Source of the DNA: Saprospiraceae bacterium | Lineage (GTDB): Bacteria; Bacteroidota; Bacteroidia; Chitinophagales; Saprospiraceae | Assembly: GCA_016714785.1 (NCBI GenBank) | Contig: JADKCC010000017.1 | Span: 1 to 64,000 of the forward strand | Length of the DNA: 64,000 bases | Direction of reading: 5' to 3' | Part shown: positions 53,127 to 62,746 of the stretch, piece after piece | Layout: the number at the start of each line of letters is the position of its first letter | Numbering within the stretch: the stretch's first letter is position 1 | The notes under the pieces: generated by a model | Seen by the model: only the letters and a program-made list of their open reading frames with translations | Databases searched by the model: none | What the model was told of the DNA's origin: nothing | Position numbers and translations under genes: made by a program

Positions 53127-54557
53127 CTACTTTCCTTTACCTTGAAACAATACTAAGATCGTATAAAATAGTATCTTAATATCCAATGACAGCGACATAT
53201 TTTCAATGTAAAGTATGTCAAACTTTAATCGTTGGACCATCTGTTGTACATTGGATGCGTAGCCATATTTTACTTGTCCCCAAGAAGTGATACCTGGCCT
53301 CACTTTGAGCAAATGTTTGTAGTGTGGTGCTTCTTTTGATATTAAATCAATATAATATTTACGTTCAGGTCTTGGACCTACTATGGACATATCTCCAATG
53401 ATTACATTAAAGAATTGAGGTATTTCGTCTATTCGCCATTTACGCATGACTTTGCCCCATGGCGTAACTCTATCATCATGATCACTTGACAATTGTGGGC
53501 CATTTTTTTCGGCTTCTAAGTGCATAGATCTGAACTTGATAATGTTGAATGGTTTTCCATTGATACCTATACGCTCTTGTTTATAGAATATTGGGCCTTT
53601 TGATGAAAGCTTGACCCTTATCATACTCATGATTATAACTGGTGATAACAAAAGTATAGCAATAAAACTAATGCTATAATCCATCATACGTTTGACAACT
53701 TTCTGCCAATTGGGCATAAGTTCTTGGTCTATTTCTATCAATACAGCGCCATAAATATGATTCATTTTTACTGTTCCCACCATGATATCGTAAGTATCTG
53801 GTATCACTTTGATCAATATTTGGTCAGAATAGTCGAATAAGGCATCGAGAATACTTTTCAGTTTGTTGTGCTCAGATGTCTCTACTGCAATAATGACTTC
53901 TTCTATACGATGTTCGTTAAGTACTTGTTCTAAATCATTGATCTTACCTAATTTTGGCAAATGTATCAACAAATGATTTTTGCTTTGACCATTACTGTCT
54001 ATAAACCCAGCAAATTTATGTCCTAAACTGTAAGGTCTGCTAGTTATTTCTTCATATAGATCAACTGCATTTTTATCGCCACCTATGATGAGTGTGTTAT
54101 AGCTTACTCTTCCAGACTTTAGCCTTCTGCTTGCCACTGTCAATATTACCATTCTAAATATAGAAGTGATAATAAAATGAAGCAAAAACAATCTTATAAA
54201 AAGGGTAAAATAGGAAGTAAATTGCAGTACTTTGTCATCCATCAATACTGTAAAGAACAACAATAATACGCCTAAAAAAGTAGTAAAAAAAGTACTTTTC
54301 AGTGTTTCAAGTCTAGAATACCTGTAAATGTCTCTGTACTTATCAAAGATTGAATAGATTACCATCCATATCACCGGTATCAAAAACAATCCTTGCAGAA
54401 GTTTCGTATCAGACAATATCTCAGACAATAAAATTCCTGGACTTTCGGTCTGCTTTCGATATATAAAAAATAAGAGCCACGCTAAAAATGCAGCGATAAA
54501 ATCACCAATTCGATAGATTAAAAGCTCTAATTTTCTCTGCTCTTTCATACGGGTCAA
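53127..54557 (-). CDS. polyprenyl-phosphate sugar-phosphate transferase (exopolysaccharide priming enzyme)
   Basis: The 476-residue membrane enzyme starts polysaccharide synthesis by moving a sugar phosphate from a nucleotide sugar to undecaprenyl phosphate. Four or five N-terminal helices and a Rossmann-like region (TLIIGGDKNAVDLYEEI, about residues 155-250) precede one more helix and the bacterial sugar transferase domain with KSSKGPIFYKQERIG-type text, FNIIKFRSM, KWRIDEIPQFFNVIIGDMS and VGPRPERKYY. This is the WcaJ/WbaP class. It is the last gene of a four-gene operon (56677 to 53127) and overlaps its neighbour by 4 nt. Confidence 0.93.
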   Translation of the reverse strand: MTRMKEQRKLELLIYRIGDFIAAFLAWLLFFIYRKQTESPGILLSEILSDTKLLQGLFLIPVIWMVIYSIFDKYRDIYRYSRLETLKSTFFTTFLGVLLLFFTVLMDDKVLQFTSYFTLFIRLFLLHFIITSIFRMVILTVASRRLKSGRVSYNTLIIGGDKNAVDLYEEITSRPYSLGHKFAGFIDSNGQSKNHLLIHLPKLGKINDLEQVLNEHRIEEVIIAVETSEHNKLKSILDALFDYSDQILIKVIPDTYDIMVGTVKMNHIYGAVLIEIDQELMPNWQKVVKRMMDYSISFIAILLLSPVIIMSMIRVKLSSKGPIFYKQERIGINGKPFNIIKFRSMHLEAEKNGPQLSSDHDDRVTPWGKVMRKWRIDEIPQFFNVIIGDMSIVGPRPERKYYIDLISKEAPHYKHLLKVRPGITSWGQVKYGYASNVQQMVQRLKFDILYIENMSLSLDIKILFYTILVLFQGKGK

Positions 54558-55414
54558 AAATGCACATGTTTATAATTATCAATGTAAACCTTTGATTCAG
54601 TGCTACTTCCCGTTTTGGTAAAAGCCAATAACAATCTGTATTTGTCATAATCATCGGGAGATAATTTATCTGTCACATCTACATATATTTTGTTCCAATC
54701 ATCTTTACCCGGAACAAAAAGAAAATACTCGATGTTTATTAGGCCATTTCTGAACTTCGCTATACCAACCGCAATCTCTCCTTTCCCTTTATAATCAAAC
54801 TCTATGTAACTTTGTCCTCTTGAATTTTCACCTCGCATTATTTCCGCTGTAGTCCCAACCTCAATAAAATTCAAACTATTTGTTAAAGTCACCACACCAC
54901 ATTTCGTACCAACAGATGCATCAGCCGATGTGATAGATATAAAGGTGGCTGGATTTGCATCAATATCAAAAGTGAAAACATTATCTGACTCAAAACTCTC
55001 ATTTACAGGAATTTTAGCATTGGATTTATATTTAAAATCTAAAGGCACTGATATAACACCATTTGCCACTGGTTTCACTTTTAGGTCTATAGCATTATAA
55101 AATGGATAAAACACTGGGACATCATTCATACCATTATTGCGAATGCCTGCTAATATAGTAATTTCTACCTCCTTTTCAGCATACAAAACTGGAACTTTTG
55201 CTGGCAATGGAAACAACCCTAATATTTGATTATCAGCAAATACCCAAACTTCACTGATCTTATGGGTATCATTAATCGGGTCATAGGGAGCTTTCACAGT
55301 TGGTTCCTGGAGGTCTAAGTAAAAAGGTGTTGGGGCATCAGTATCCGAAAGGCCACAACTAAAAAAAGTGGTTACTATTACCGCACTTATTATAAATATC
55401 ATCAGTTTGCTCAC
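54554..55414 (-). CDS. lipoprotein of unknown function in the polysaccharide operon
   Basis: The 286-residue protein has a lipoprotein signal (MIFIISAVIVTTFFSC, lipidation Cys at residue 20) and a mature part rich in beta strands: YDPINDTHKISEVWVFADNQ, EKEVEITILAGIRNNG, FYNAIDLKVKP, and a C-terminal half resembling carbohydrate-binding sandwich domains (SYIEFDYKGKGEIAVGIAKF, YDKYRLLLAFTKTG). No family was recognised. It overlaps both neighbours by 4 nt, so it is made together with the sugar transferase and the Gfo/Idh enzyme, and may act in polysaccharide export or binding. Confidence 0.8.
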   Translation of the reverse strand: MSKLMIFIISAVIVTTFFSCGLSDTDAPTPFYLDLQEPTVKAPYDPINDTHKISEVWVFADNQILGLFPLPAKVPVLYAEKEVEITILAGIRNNGMNDVPVFYPFYNAIDLKVKPVANGVISVPLDFKYKSNAKIPVNESFESDNVFTFDIDANPATFISITSADASVGTKCGVVTLTNSLNFIEVGTTAEIMRGENSRGQSYIEFDYKGKGEIAVGIAKFRNGLINIEYFLFVPGKDDWNKIYVDVTDKLSPDDYDKYRLLLAFTKTGSSTESKVYIDNYKHVHF

Positions 55415-56370
55415 GCTTCTTCTATTTTGTCTTGAATCAGTTGTGCCAAATGCAAAGCCCTAAACCCATCTTCTATAGTGACTGATACGGGTGCGCCATT
55501 TACCACTGCTTCATAAAAATCATTAAGTTCATCTTCTATAGCATTATTTTGCATGATAGAAGGTGTATCTATTATAATACGTTTCAAACCGTCATTTGTA
55601 TGCATGGTCATACCAGAAAAATTGTCGTCGTCGATATGATTTTCAATTTTTATCACTTGGGCTTCCTTATCTAAGAAATCTAAACTAATATAAGCGTCAT
55701 CTTGAAAAATTCTAATCTTACGCATATTTTTCATAGAGATCCTGCTCGCTGTAAGGTTGGCGACTGCCCCACCCTCGAACTCTATACGAGCATTGCAAAT
55801 ATCAGGTGTCTTACTAACGATACATACTCCATTAGCACGTACATCTTTCACATCTTCTTTGATCATACTTAGCACAATATCAATATCATGTATCATCAAA
55901 TCCAAAACTACAGATACGTCTGTACCACGAGGATTAAATACTGCAAGTCTGTGCCCCTCAATAAATTTTGGCTGAAAATGAATATCACTAAGTGACCTGA
56001 TAGCTGGATTGTAACGTTCCACATGACCAACCTGAACTTTTACTTTATGTAGTGCAGCTAAGTCAACCAATTCTTTAGCTTGAGCAGTAGTTTCGGTCAA
56101 TGGCTTTTCTATAAATACATGTTTGCCTAGAATGATGGCGGCTTTAGCAATATCAAAATGGTAAGTAGTGGGACTTACTATATCTATACAATCCACCGCA
56201 TCTATCAGCGATTCTAACGAATCAAAAGCCCGCAATCCATATAATTCTTCGGTTGTCTTCCTGATGTTCAAGTCAGGATCAAAAAAACCTGTAAATTCAA
56301 ACTTAGTTTTCAAGAGACATTTCAAATGTATCTTACCCAAATGGCCAACACCTACAAGTCCTATTCTCAA
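55411..56370 (-). CDS. Gfo/Idh/MocA-family NAD(P)-dependent oxidoreductase
   Basis: The 319-residue enzyme has an N-terminal Rossmann fold (IGLVGVGHLGKIHLKCLL, residues 3-20), the EKP motif in FIEKPLTETTAQAKELVD and the C-terminal alpha/beta domain with GHVERYNPAI and DLMIHDIDIVL, whose His and Asp are catalytic in relatives. Such enzymes oxidise or reduce sugars, including UDP-sugars in polysaccharide pathways. It lies in an operon with the polyprenyl-phosphate sugar transferase, 10 nt after the 98-residue gene and overlapping the lipoprotein gene. Confidence 0.92.
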   Translation of the reverse strand: MRIGLVGVGHLGKIHLKCLLKTKFEFTGFFDPDLNIRKTTEELYGLRAFDSLESLIDAVDCIDIVSPTTYHFDIAKAAIILGKHVFIEKPLTETTAQAKELVDLAALHKVKVQVGHVERYNPAIRSLSDIHFQPKFIEGHRLAVFNPRGTDVSVVLDLMIHDIDIVLSMIKEDVKDVRANGVCIVSKTPDICNARIEFEGGAVANLTASRISMKNMRKIRIFQDDAYISLDFLDKEAQVIKIENHIDDDNFSGMTMHTNDGLKRIIIDTPSIMQNNAIEDELNDFYEAVVNGAPVSVTIEDGFRALHLAQLIQDKIEEA

Positions 56371-56380
56371 TGGTATTAAT

Positions 56381-56677
56381 TTAAATTCTTTTTAATATGA
56401 AGCCCATTACCGTGATCATTAAGACCAAAATGACTGCGATAGCAATGGATTTTTTTATATGTCCTACAAAATTTAGGATGTCATCCTTATGCTTAGGATA
56501 CTTTACTAATACTTCCGACTCCATTTTACTACTATTAAAAATATGGGAGGAGTCAAACTGTATTTTATTTTGAACCAATGTTTTATAAACTTTGAGCACC
56601 TTGACCCTAAAGTAAATATTTAAAAACAATAGCGCCAAAAATATCCCAATGATAAGATATATTAAAATGTCTGTCAT
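56381..56677 (-). CDS. small membrane protein, first gene of the polysaccharide operon
   Basis: The 98-residue protein has two helices (about 4-24 and 77-95) and a basic/hydrophilic loop (SSKMESEVLVKYPKHKDDI) between them. No family was recognised. It is 10 nt upstream of the Gfo/Idh gene and in the same orientation, so it is likely translated from the same message. Confidence 0.72.
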   Translation of the reverse strand: MTDILIYLIIGIFLALLFLNIYFRVKVLKVYKTLVQNKIQFDSSHIFNSSKMESEVLVKYPKHKDDILNFVGHIKKSIAIAVILVLMITVMGFILKRI

Positions 56678-56819
56678 ATTGTATTGCTATGGAGGGCAAA
56701 GCTAATAAAAAAATTGCCTCTTGGCAATGAATTTAGCAGAATGTTTTTAGCTTTCAATTTATTTGGTCAATCCAAATAATGTAAGTATCATTGTCTAATA
56801 ATAGCAAAACAAACAAAAA

Positions 56820-59396
56820 ATGACCAGATATTTCTTCTTACTTTTAATCTTTTGGGCTAATAATGCCGGCAGTCAAACAGATGCCAAAACCCTGAATTAT
56901 TTTTTGCCAGAAATTCAGTATAATCCAAGTATTCCGACGCCAGAACAATATTTAGGTTATCAAATAGGCGATTGGCATGTGACCCATGATCAGTTGACAG
57001 GCTATTTCAAAGTTTTGGATGCAGCATCAGATCGTATCGAAATAGGAGAATATGCACGTTCGCACGAAAATCGGCCACTTTTTATAGCCATGATAAGTAG
57101 CCCAAATAACTTAAAAAATAAGGAAAATATTAAAAAACAACATGCAGATTTGGCTCATGCTGAAACATCATCTGATGTTAATATTAAAACCCTTCCAGCT
57201 ATATTATGGCAAGGTTATACTATCCATGGTAACGAACCTTCAGGCAATAATGGAGCAATGATGGTAGCATACTACCTTGCAGCAGGACAAAGCAAAGAAG
57301 TGGAAGCCATACTCGAACACACTTTTATACTAATGGACCCATGTCTCAACCCAGATGGTGCGCAACGCTTTTCGACGTGGGTTAATAGTCACAAAAGTAA
57401 AACTTTAGTTTCTGACCCTTCCAGCAGAGAGTTTTCTGAAACTTGGCCTGGAGGTAGATACAATCATTATTGGTTTGACATGAATAGGGACTGGTTACTT
57501 CTAGTCAATCCCGAAAGTAAAGGTCGTATCAAATTGATGCACGAATGGCACCCAAATGTACTCACAGATCATCATGAAATGGGTACTAATTCCACTTTTT
57601 TCTTCCAACCAGGTATCCCAAGCAGTAATAATCCCAATACGCCAGCCGAAAATTTTGCCCTAACAGAAGCCATTGGAAAATATCATGCCAAAGCACTGGA
57701 TTCTGTAGGGTCACTTTACTATACGAAGTTTAGTTTTGATGATTTTTATTATGGTAAGGGTTCTACTTATCCAGATGCTATAGGAGCCATGGGAATCTTG
57801 TTTGAACAAGCTAGTTCTCGTGGGCATTTGCAAGAAAGTATCAATGGTCCAGTTAGTTTTGCCTTTACAATAAGAAATCAAGTCGTAACTTCTCTATCAA
57901 CACAAAGAGCAGTGATGGCCCTTAGAGAACAAATATTAAAATATAAACAAGGATTTCATAAAGCAGTAAAAGATAAAGTAAGTAAAGAAACAATCAAAGG
58001 TTACATTTTTACAGATATTGATAAAATAAAACTTAATAATTTTTTAGATATCCTGCTTCAGCACCATGTAGATGTTTATAGTTTAGATCAAACCATGTCT
58101 GTCAATGGACACACATTCTTAAAAGATTTAAGTTATATTGTCCCGTTGGATCAAAGTCAACCGATATTGGCAAAAACCATTTTTGAAGAAGTTAAACAAT
58201 TTCAGGATAGTTCTTTTTATGATGTTTCAGGCTGGACGATGAGCCATGGATATGGGCTTCTGTCTGCCCCTCTCAATACTGTCAGTGTCAATAAAGATAA
58301 AAAAATACGTACACTTCCTACATTACAAGGTAAAATATTTGGTAGTACTAAAGACGTGTATGCTTACATCATTCCTACTGGCCAGCAGACGCTATACAAA
58401 GCCATATACGACTTGCAATCGAAGGGAATCAAAGTAAGAATCAATCAAGCTGATATGGATATTCCAATAAACAAAATAAACCAAAAAATTGCAAAAGGAT
58501 CAGCAATAATATCATTACAAAATCAAGTTCAAAATGCTGAAAATCTATACCTTGAGATGCAAAAAATATCAGACCAAAATCAATTAATCATCTATGCTGT
58601 ATCAACAGGAAATAGTACAGAATTGATAACAATTGGGCACCCTTTGGTCAATGTCATAGAAAAACCAGCCATCGCCTTTATCACTGGAAATGGCGTTAGT
58701 CCACAGTCGGCTGGAGAAATATGGCATCACCTAGACCTGAATCTTAACATCCCAGCTACCATGATCGAAAATACAAGAATGCGAAATGCCAACCTACAGC
58801 GTTACAATACCTTAATACTACCATCAGGAAGCTATTCAAACTGGAGCGACACAGAAGCCAATAAACTTAAAGATTGGGTACACCAAGGAAACACCTTGAT
58901 CGTCATTGACAATGCGATTAGTTGGGTTTCTGACAAAAAATTAGTCTCTTTGATAACTCGCAAATTTGATAAACCTTCCTACAGCTCAAAAAACTATGAA
59001 AATACAGATAGAGAAGCGGATGCAAATGTCATAGGTGGTAGCATATTGTCTGTGGATATTGACATGACACATCCATTGTATTTTGGAATAGACCGATCGA
59101 AAATGTATGTTATGAAAAATAATAATAGGTTTTATGATCCTACTTATAATAAATATGCGACACCGGCTAATTACAGTCCATCATTTTTGGCATCAGGATA
59201 TTTGCCTCAAGGTATAGATACCACAATCCGAGGTGCCGCAAATGTCACCATCCATCAGTCTGGAAACGGTAGGATTATATGTTTCCATACAGATCCTTTG
59301 TTCAGAGGTTATTGGAAAAGTGGGCAATCTGTATTTAATAATGCCTTATTTTTTGGTAACACCATTGACAAAAGAACTATGGAAGCAGAAGAATAG
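56820..59396 (+). CDS. exported M14-family zinc carboxypeptidase-like protein
   Basis: The 858-residue protein starts with a signal peptide (YFFLLLIFWANNAGSQ). Residues about 40-380 form an M14 peptidase domain: the zinc ligands H and E in TIHGNEPSGNNG (about residue 135-138), FILMDPCLNPDGAQRF, and the third ligand H in LTDHHEMG (about 250), with a candidate catalytic Glu in GILFEQASSRG. The C-terminal half (about 400-858) has no recognised family; part (IAFITGNGV to LILPSGSYSN) resembles a glutamine-amidotransferase-like fold. It is probably periplasmic or secreted and cleaves peptides or peptidoglycan-linked substrates. It is read alone, divergent from the polysaccharide operon. Confidence 0.9.
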   Translation: MTRYFFLLLIFWANNAGSQTDAKTLNYFLPEIQYNPSIPTPEQYLGYQIGDWHVTHDQLTGYFKVLDAASDRIEIGEYARSHENRPLFIAMISSPNNLKNKENIKKQHADLAHAETSSDVNIKTLPAILWQGYTIHGNEPSGNNGAMMVAYYLAAGQSKEVEAILEHTFILMDPCLNPDGAQRFSTWVNSHKSKTLVSDPSSREFSETWPGGRYNHYWFDMNRDWLLLVNPESKGRIKLMHEWHPNVLTDHHEMGTNSTFFFQPGIPSSNNPNTPAENFALTEAIGKYHAKALDSVGSLYYTKFSFDDFYYGKGSTYPDAIGAMGILFEQASSRGHLQESINGPVSFAFTIRNQVVTSLSTQRAVMALREQILKYKQGFHKAVKDKVSKETIKGYIFTDIDKIKLNNFLDILLQHHVDVYSLDQTMSVNGHTFLKDLSYIVPLDQSQPILAKTIFEEVKQFQDSSFYDVSGWTMSHGYGLLSAPLNTVSVNKDKKIRTLPTLQGKIFGSTKDVYAYIIPTGQQTLYKAIYDLQSKGIKVRINQADMDIPINKINQKIAKGSAIISLQNQVQNAENLYLEMQKISDQNQLIIYAVSTGNSTELITIGHPLVNVIEKPAIAFITGNGVSPQSAGEIWHHLDLNLNIPATMIENTRMRNANLQRYNTLILPSGSYSNWSDTEANKLKDWVHQGNTLIVIDNAISWVSDKKLVSLITRKFDKPSYSSKNYENTDREADANVIGGSILSVDIDMTHPLYFGIDRSKMYVMKNNNRFYDPTYNKYATPANYSPSFLASGYLPQGIDTTIRGAANVTIHQSGNGRIICFHTDPLFRGYWKSGQSVFNNALFFGNTIDKRTMEAEE

Positions 59397-59504
59397 GAAT
59401 CTGGGCTGGGCTAAGATGCATTTAGTGCCTGTCTCATGTTTTACGAATATTAGAGCTTTATTACCATCTCGCAGTTCGAAATAAAAATATTTGAATAGAA
59501 ATTG

Positions 59505-59549
59505 GGGACATGAATTGAGTTCGGTAGGTCCGAACTCACTTTACTTCCC
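59505..59549. repeat. 45-bp imperfect palindrome, copy B of a dispersed family
   Basis: The arm GGGACATGAATTGAGTTCGG and its inverted counterpart flank a TAGGT loop; the inner 9 bp (59516-59538) pair perfectly. The left arm agrees with that of copy A (42337-42356) at 17 of 20 positions. It lies between the convergent peptidase and sterol-desaturase-like genes. Confidence 0.85.
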
Positions 59550-59625
59550 ACCAAAACACAACTAAAATGACAATACAGATGAGCATTAGCTTCCCGCCGT
59601 AGCGAAGAAAATCCCTATTGGAATT

Positions 59626-60648
59626 TTAACCTTTCTTCACACCATAAAACATTTGGCCTATAAAGTCATGAGGAAACTTCTCATCACCTGGAAAGCCCAA
59701 TTTGATATCTCTTCCATCATGTGGAATGGCAGCCGTACCAAATATATAATCCCAAATAGCTAAGGATATTCCAAAATTGATACCATACTGTCTATTTTCT
59801 GGCAGTTCATAGGCATGATGCCAAATATGCATTTCTGGACTATTAAAGATCTTTTTCATAAAGGGCCCAACAACAAAAACACCCGATAGCACAGCCGCCA
59901 ACCAAAAAATAATTTTTACAAATAAGGAGCTAGCTGATAAAAAATTGATGTCAGCCAAACCAAAAACTATGGCTGTCCCTATCAGTCCTCCCAAAATACC
60001 ACCTGTCACTCTACCACTTACGCTAAAGTTGCTATGATTGTAATGCCCAATACTTAATGTAAAGATGTGAATAATGAAAAAGTCATATAAACCAATACCC
60101 AAGAGTGCAAGTGGTATATACTCAATCGTTCTATACACAATTGTCTCCATCCAATGATATCTTAAATGTGCTGCAAAACCCATCTCTTCCACTGAATGGT
60201 GCACTTTATGAAATTCCCATAGCCATTCAAATCTATGTAACAATCTATGTACCCACCACTGAACAAAATCTCTTACAATAAACCCAATAATGAGTATCGA
60301 CCATAATGGCCAATGATTCATAGGATTGGAAGATTTGAGATTAATACCAGAAATGGCTTGAATACCTTCATTAAAAAGATTGACAACTACATCAGATGCA
60401 GCATTATATATAACTAATGAGAACAAAAAGAAATTAAAGAACATATAGAAAAAATCTAACCAAAAATCTTTTCTTAACAATGGTTGGTTGGCTCTCCAAG
60501 GTTTCAGTATCTCTAACCCAAAGAAAAAAGCAGAAACTATCAATAACCAATAAAAATAGTTATTCAGTCCTGGATGTGTTATCTCGTGCCATAGATAAGA
60601 CGCATAGCCACTATAGCCATTGATAAATGTTTGAAATAAGTCCTTCAT
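59626..60648 (-). CDS. sterol desaturase/fatty acid hydroxylase-superfamily membrane protein
   Basis: The 340-residue protein has six or seven helices and the three histidine clusters of the di-iron hydroxylase family: HRLLH, HKVHHS about 12 residues later, and HIWHHAYE near residue 290. Such enzymes use iron and oxygen to hydroxylate or desaturate lipids; the lipid substrate here is unknown. It begins 12 nt after the rhodanese lipoprotein gene, so the two form an operon. Copy B of the palindrome (59505-59549) lies beyond its stop. Confidence 0.92.
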   Translation of the reverse strand: MKDLFQTFINGYSGYASYLWHEITHPGLNNYFYWLLIVSAFFFGLEILKPWRANQPLLRKDFWLDFFYMFFNFFLFSLVIYNAASDVVVNLFNEGIQAISGINLKSSNPMNHWPLWSILIIGFIVRDFVQWWVHRLLHRFEWLWEFHKVHHSVEEMGFAAHLRYHWMETIVYRTIEYIPLALLGIGLYDFFIIHIFTLSIGHYNHSNFSVSGRVTGGILGGLIGTAIVFGLADINFLSASSLFVKIIFWLAAVLSGVFVVGPFMKKIFNSPEMHIWHHAYELPENRQYGINFGISLAIWDYIFGTAAIPHDGRDIKLGFPGDEKFPHDFIGQMFYGVKKG

Positions 60649-60660
60649 TATAGTGATGTA

Positions 60661-61107
60661 TTAATTTCTAATCCAACTATTATATCCTCCCATCATGTTA
60701 TATACTTTCTTAAACCCAATTTGTTGCATTCTATTCAGCGCCGTAGCACTTCTACCACCAACTGCACAATACACTATATATTCTTTATTTTTGTCTAAAG
60801 CAGCTATTTTATTATTAAAATCTGGCTTGCTGATATCAATATGTAGCGCGTTTTGTATCTTACCTCTACCCACTTCACCGTCTGTCCTTACGTCAATCAA
60901 TACTATCTCTTTGGATTTGCTTAACATTTTTTTTGCTGTAGCTACATCTATATGAGGGCTACCGCCCTGATCCACATCTTCAGCATTTCTTACACTTTGT
61001 GAAGATATAGACTCCTTTATTACGGGAGTTGAAGTTGGTGTGGTTTCATCTGATGGTTTACAAGCTATTAAAGCATACACTGTCACTAATAGAATAAAAT
61101 GTTTCAT
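60661..61107 (-). CDS. rhodanese-domain lipoprotein
   Basis: The 148-residue protein has a lipobox (VYALIAC, Cys16), a Ser/Thr-rich linker and a rhodanese domain: IVLIDVRTDGEVGRGKIQNA and the active-site loop VYCAVGGRSATAL with catalytic Cys114. Rhodaneses carry sulfur from thiosulfate or persulfides to acceptors. Lipidation places it on the periplasmic face of a membrane. It is followed 12 nt later by the sterol-desaturase-like gene. Confidence 0.93.
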   Translation of the reverse strand: MKHFILLVTVYALIACKPSDETTPTSTPVIKESISSQSVRNAEDVDQGGSPHIDVATAKKMLSKSKEIVLIDVRTDGEVGRGKIQNALHIDISKPDFNNKIAALDKNKEYIVYCAVGGRSATALNRMQQIGFKKVYNMMGGYNSWIRN

Positions 61108-61132
61108 CTGTTTATTTTTTTGATTTAGGCTG

Positions 61133-61140
61133 CAAAGGTA
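61133..61140 (-). promoter_or_regulatory. -7 box of the rhodanese/desaturase operon
   Basis: On the minus strand TACCTTTG matches TAnnTTTG exactly, 25 nt before the start at 61107. The 61141-61354 gap holds no gene. Confidence 0.5.
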
Positions 61141-61354
61141 ATGCTATTAAACTTCGAAGATGGTAACAAAGGTTACCTTATGCCACAGCCTATGTTGACT
61201 ATTATATTCCCTAAGAAATACTAATCCGCCATGAATTACTTCTTAAACAAATCAATATCTTGATATTCACCTTTTATATCAAAAGATCAACAGAAGTAGT
61301 TGCATTAATTTTTTTTTTTGAAAACTACTATCTAAACCTATCATAGGGCAATAT

Positions 61355-62416
61355 TTATTTATCTTCAAGCTTAATGGCTGGATCATCCTGTGGTAATGTA
61401 AATTCTTTTTGTTTTTTACCAAATACTGAGAAATGAGCGTAACGTTTAGGATTCAATCTCAAATCCTGAAGAAGGAGATTTAGATTTTTTGTGGATGCTT
61501 CCAAATTAATATAAAGGTCTTTGTCATTCATCAGTTTTGCCATAGAGCCATTACCTTTACTTACATTATTGAGAACAGAGCTTAAGTCCTTCATAGTGGT
61601 ATTGGCGCTTTCCAAAGTAGTTTTAAGCTCCGAAATAGCAACTTTTGATGCATCTAAAGTTTCATTAGTTTTCCCGATGGTAACAGGTAAATTGGATTTT
61701 GCAATGTCACCAGTTATTTTATCTATATTGGCTAAAAGACCTTCAATTTTCTGATTGCTTTTTGCCAAAGCGGACGAAACGGAAGCCATATTATCAATGG
61801 TTCGCTTTAGGTTGGTAGATGATGCATTGATCAATTGGTTGGTTGTAGCGGTGATAGCCGTAAGGTTTTTGGAAATGGCTTCCATTTGGCGAATGGTTTC
61901 ATTGATCGCACCGGGCTCACCTTCTTTGCCTATATTTCCTATGATAGCTTTGGCCGATTTCGTGAGTTCTGTGCTATACTCTGTGATATCACTATCTCCC
62001 AACATAGCGCCTAAAAGTCCTATAGATCCACCTTTTAATTCGTCCCCATCCAAAGCACAATCGACTCCTGAGCATTCTTTATCAAACTCCAAAAATATAC
62101 CTTTACCATCCACAAATCCAAGACTCTTAAGATTGGCTATTGCATTTTTTGGTATTTTATATTCACTATCTATCAAATAAAAAACATCCATTTTTTTTAC
62201 ATCCGTTGCATTGAGTTTTATCTTGGTGACAGTTCCTATTTTATACCCATTGACCAATACTGGCGAGGAAACATTCAGGTCGGTGACATCGCTGTATGTA
62301 GTAAATAATTCATTGGAAGCAGAGAGCAAATTTCTACCTTTCAAGAAGGTATATCCCCAAATCATGGTAACTAAAACTAAAAAAGTAAGAATTCCGATTT
62401 TTATTTCTCGTGACAT
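61355..62416 (-). CDS. MlaD/MCE-domain lipid-transport protein
   Basis: The 353-residue protein has a membrane anchor (IKIGILTFLVLVTMIWGYTFL, in parts), an MCE/MlaD domain at about 38-115 (LNVSSPVLVNGYKIGTVTKI and FVDGKGIFLEF), and a long helical part (about 150-330) with heptad-like repeats. MlaD proteins move phospholipids between membranes. Its operon partners (MlaE/MlaF type) are not in the window. The frame is open from 62470, but the -7 box at 62468-62475 excludes that start; the ATG at 62416 (MSREIKIGI) fits the family. Confidence 0.9.
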   Translation of the reverse strand: MSREIKIGILTFLVLVTMIWGYTFLKGRNLLSASNELFTTYSDVTDLNVSSPVLVNGYKIGTVTKIKLNATDVKKMDVFYLIDSEYKIPKNAIANLKSLGFVDGKGIFLEFDKECSGVDCALDGDELKGGSIGLLGAMLGDSDITEYSTELTKSAKAIIGNIGKEGEPGAINETIRQMEAISKNLTAITATTNQLINASSTNLKRTIDNMASVSSALAKSNQKIEGLLANIDKITGDIAKSNLPVTIGKTNETLDASKVAISELKTTLESANTTMKDLSSVLNNVSKGNGSMAKLMNDKDLYINLEASTKNLNLLLQDLRLNPKRYAHFSVFGKKQKEFTLPQDDPAIKLEDK

Positions 62417-62467
62417 ACGATAATTGATAAATGTTTTTTTACAATACTTGATTGAATATTTGAGAGG

Positions 62468-62475
62468 CAAAGGTA
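62468..62475 (-). promoter_or_regulatory. -7 box of the MlaD-family gene
   Basis: On the minus strand TACCTTTG matches TAnnTTTG exactly; transcription would start near 62461, 45 nt before the chosen ATG. Confidence 0.5.
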
Positions 62476-62687
62476 GTCAAATATTCACAGAACTACAGAC
62501 AAAATATTTATATCAACATCCAAATTTTATAAATTGTTGTTACGCTATACAATATCTGAAATATAAGGGAATCTGATGCTTCAATAGTATCTTAGAAGTA
62601 TTATGCCAATTGGTTTGAAACAGGTGTAAAGTGCAATTTACTTGGCCAACACTCTATCTCTATACACATGTTGATGAATTTTAAAAA

Positions 62688-62724
62688 AAAATCCACCGAA
62701 AACCTAAGATAGACGGTGGATTTT
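62688..62724. terminator. rho-independent terminator after the amidase gene
   Basis: AAAATCCACCG (62688-62698) pairs with CGGTGGATTTT (62714-62724) around a 15-nt loop. Read on the minus strand a T run follows (complement of 62683-62690). It lies 23 nt beyond the amidase stop. Confidence 0.9.
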
Positions 62725-62746
62725 ATTTATTTGATTCTACAAAATT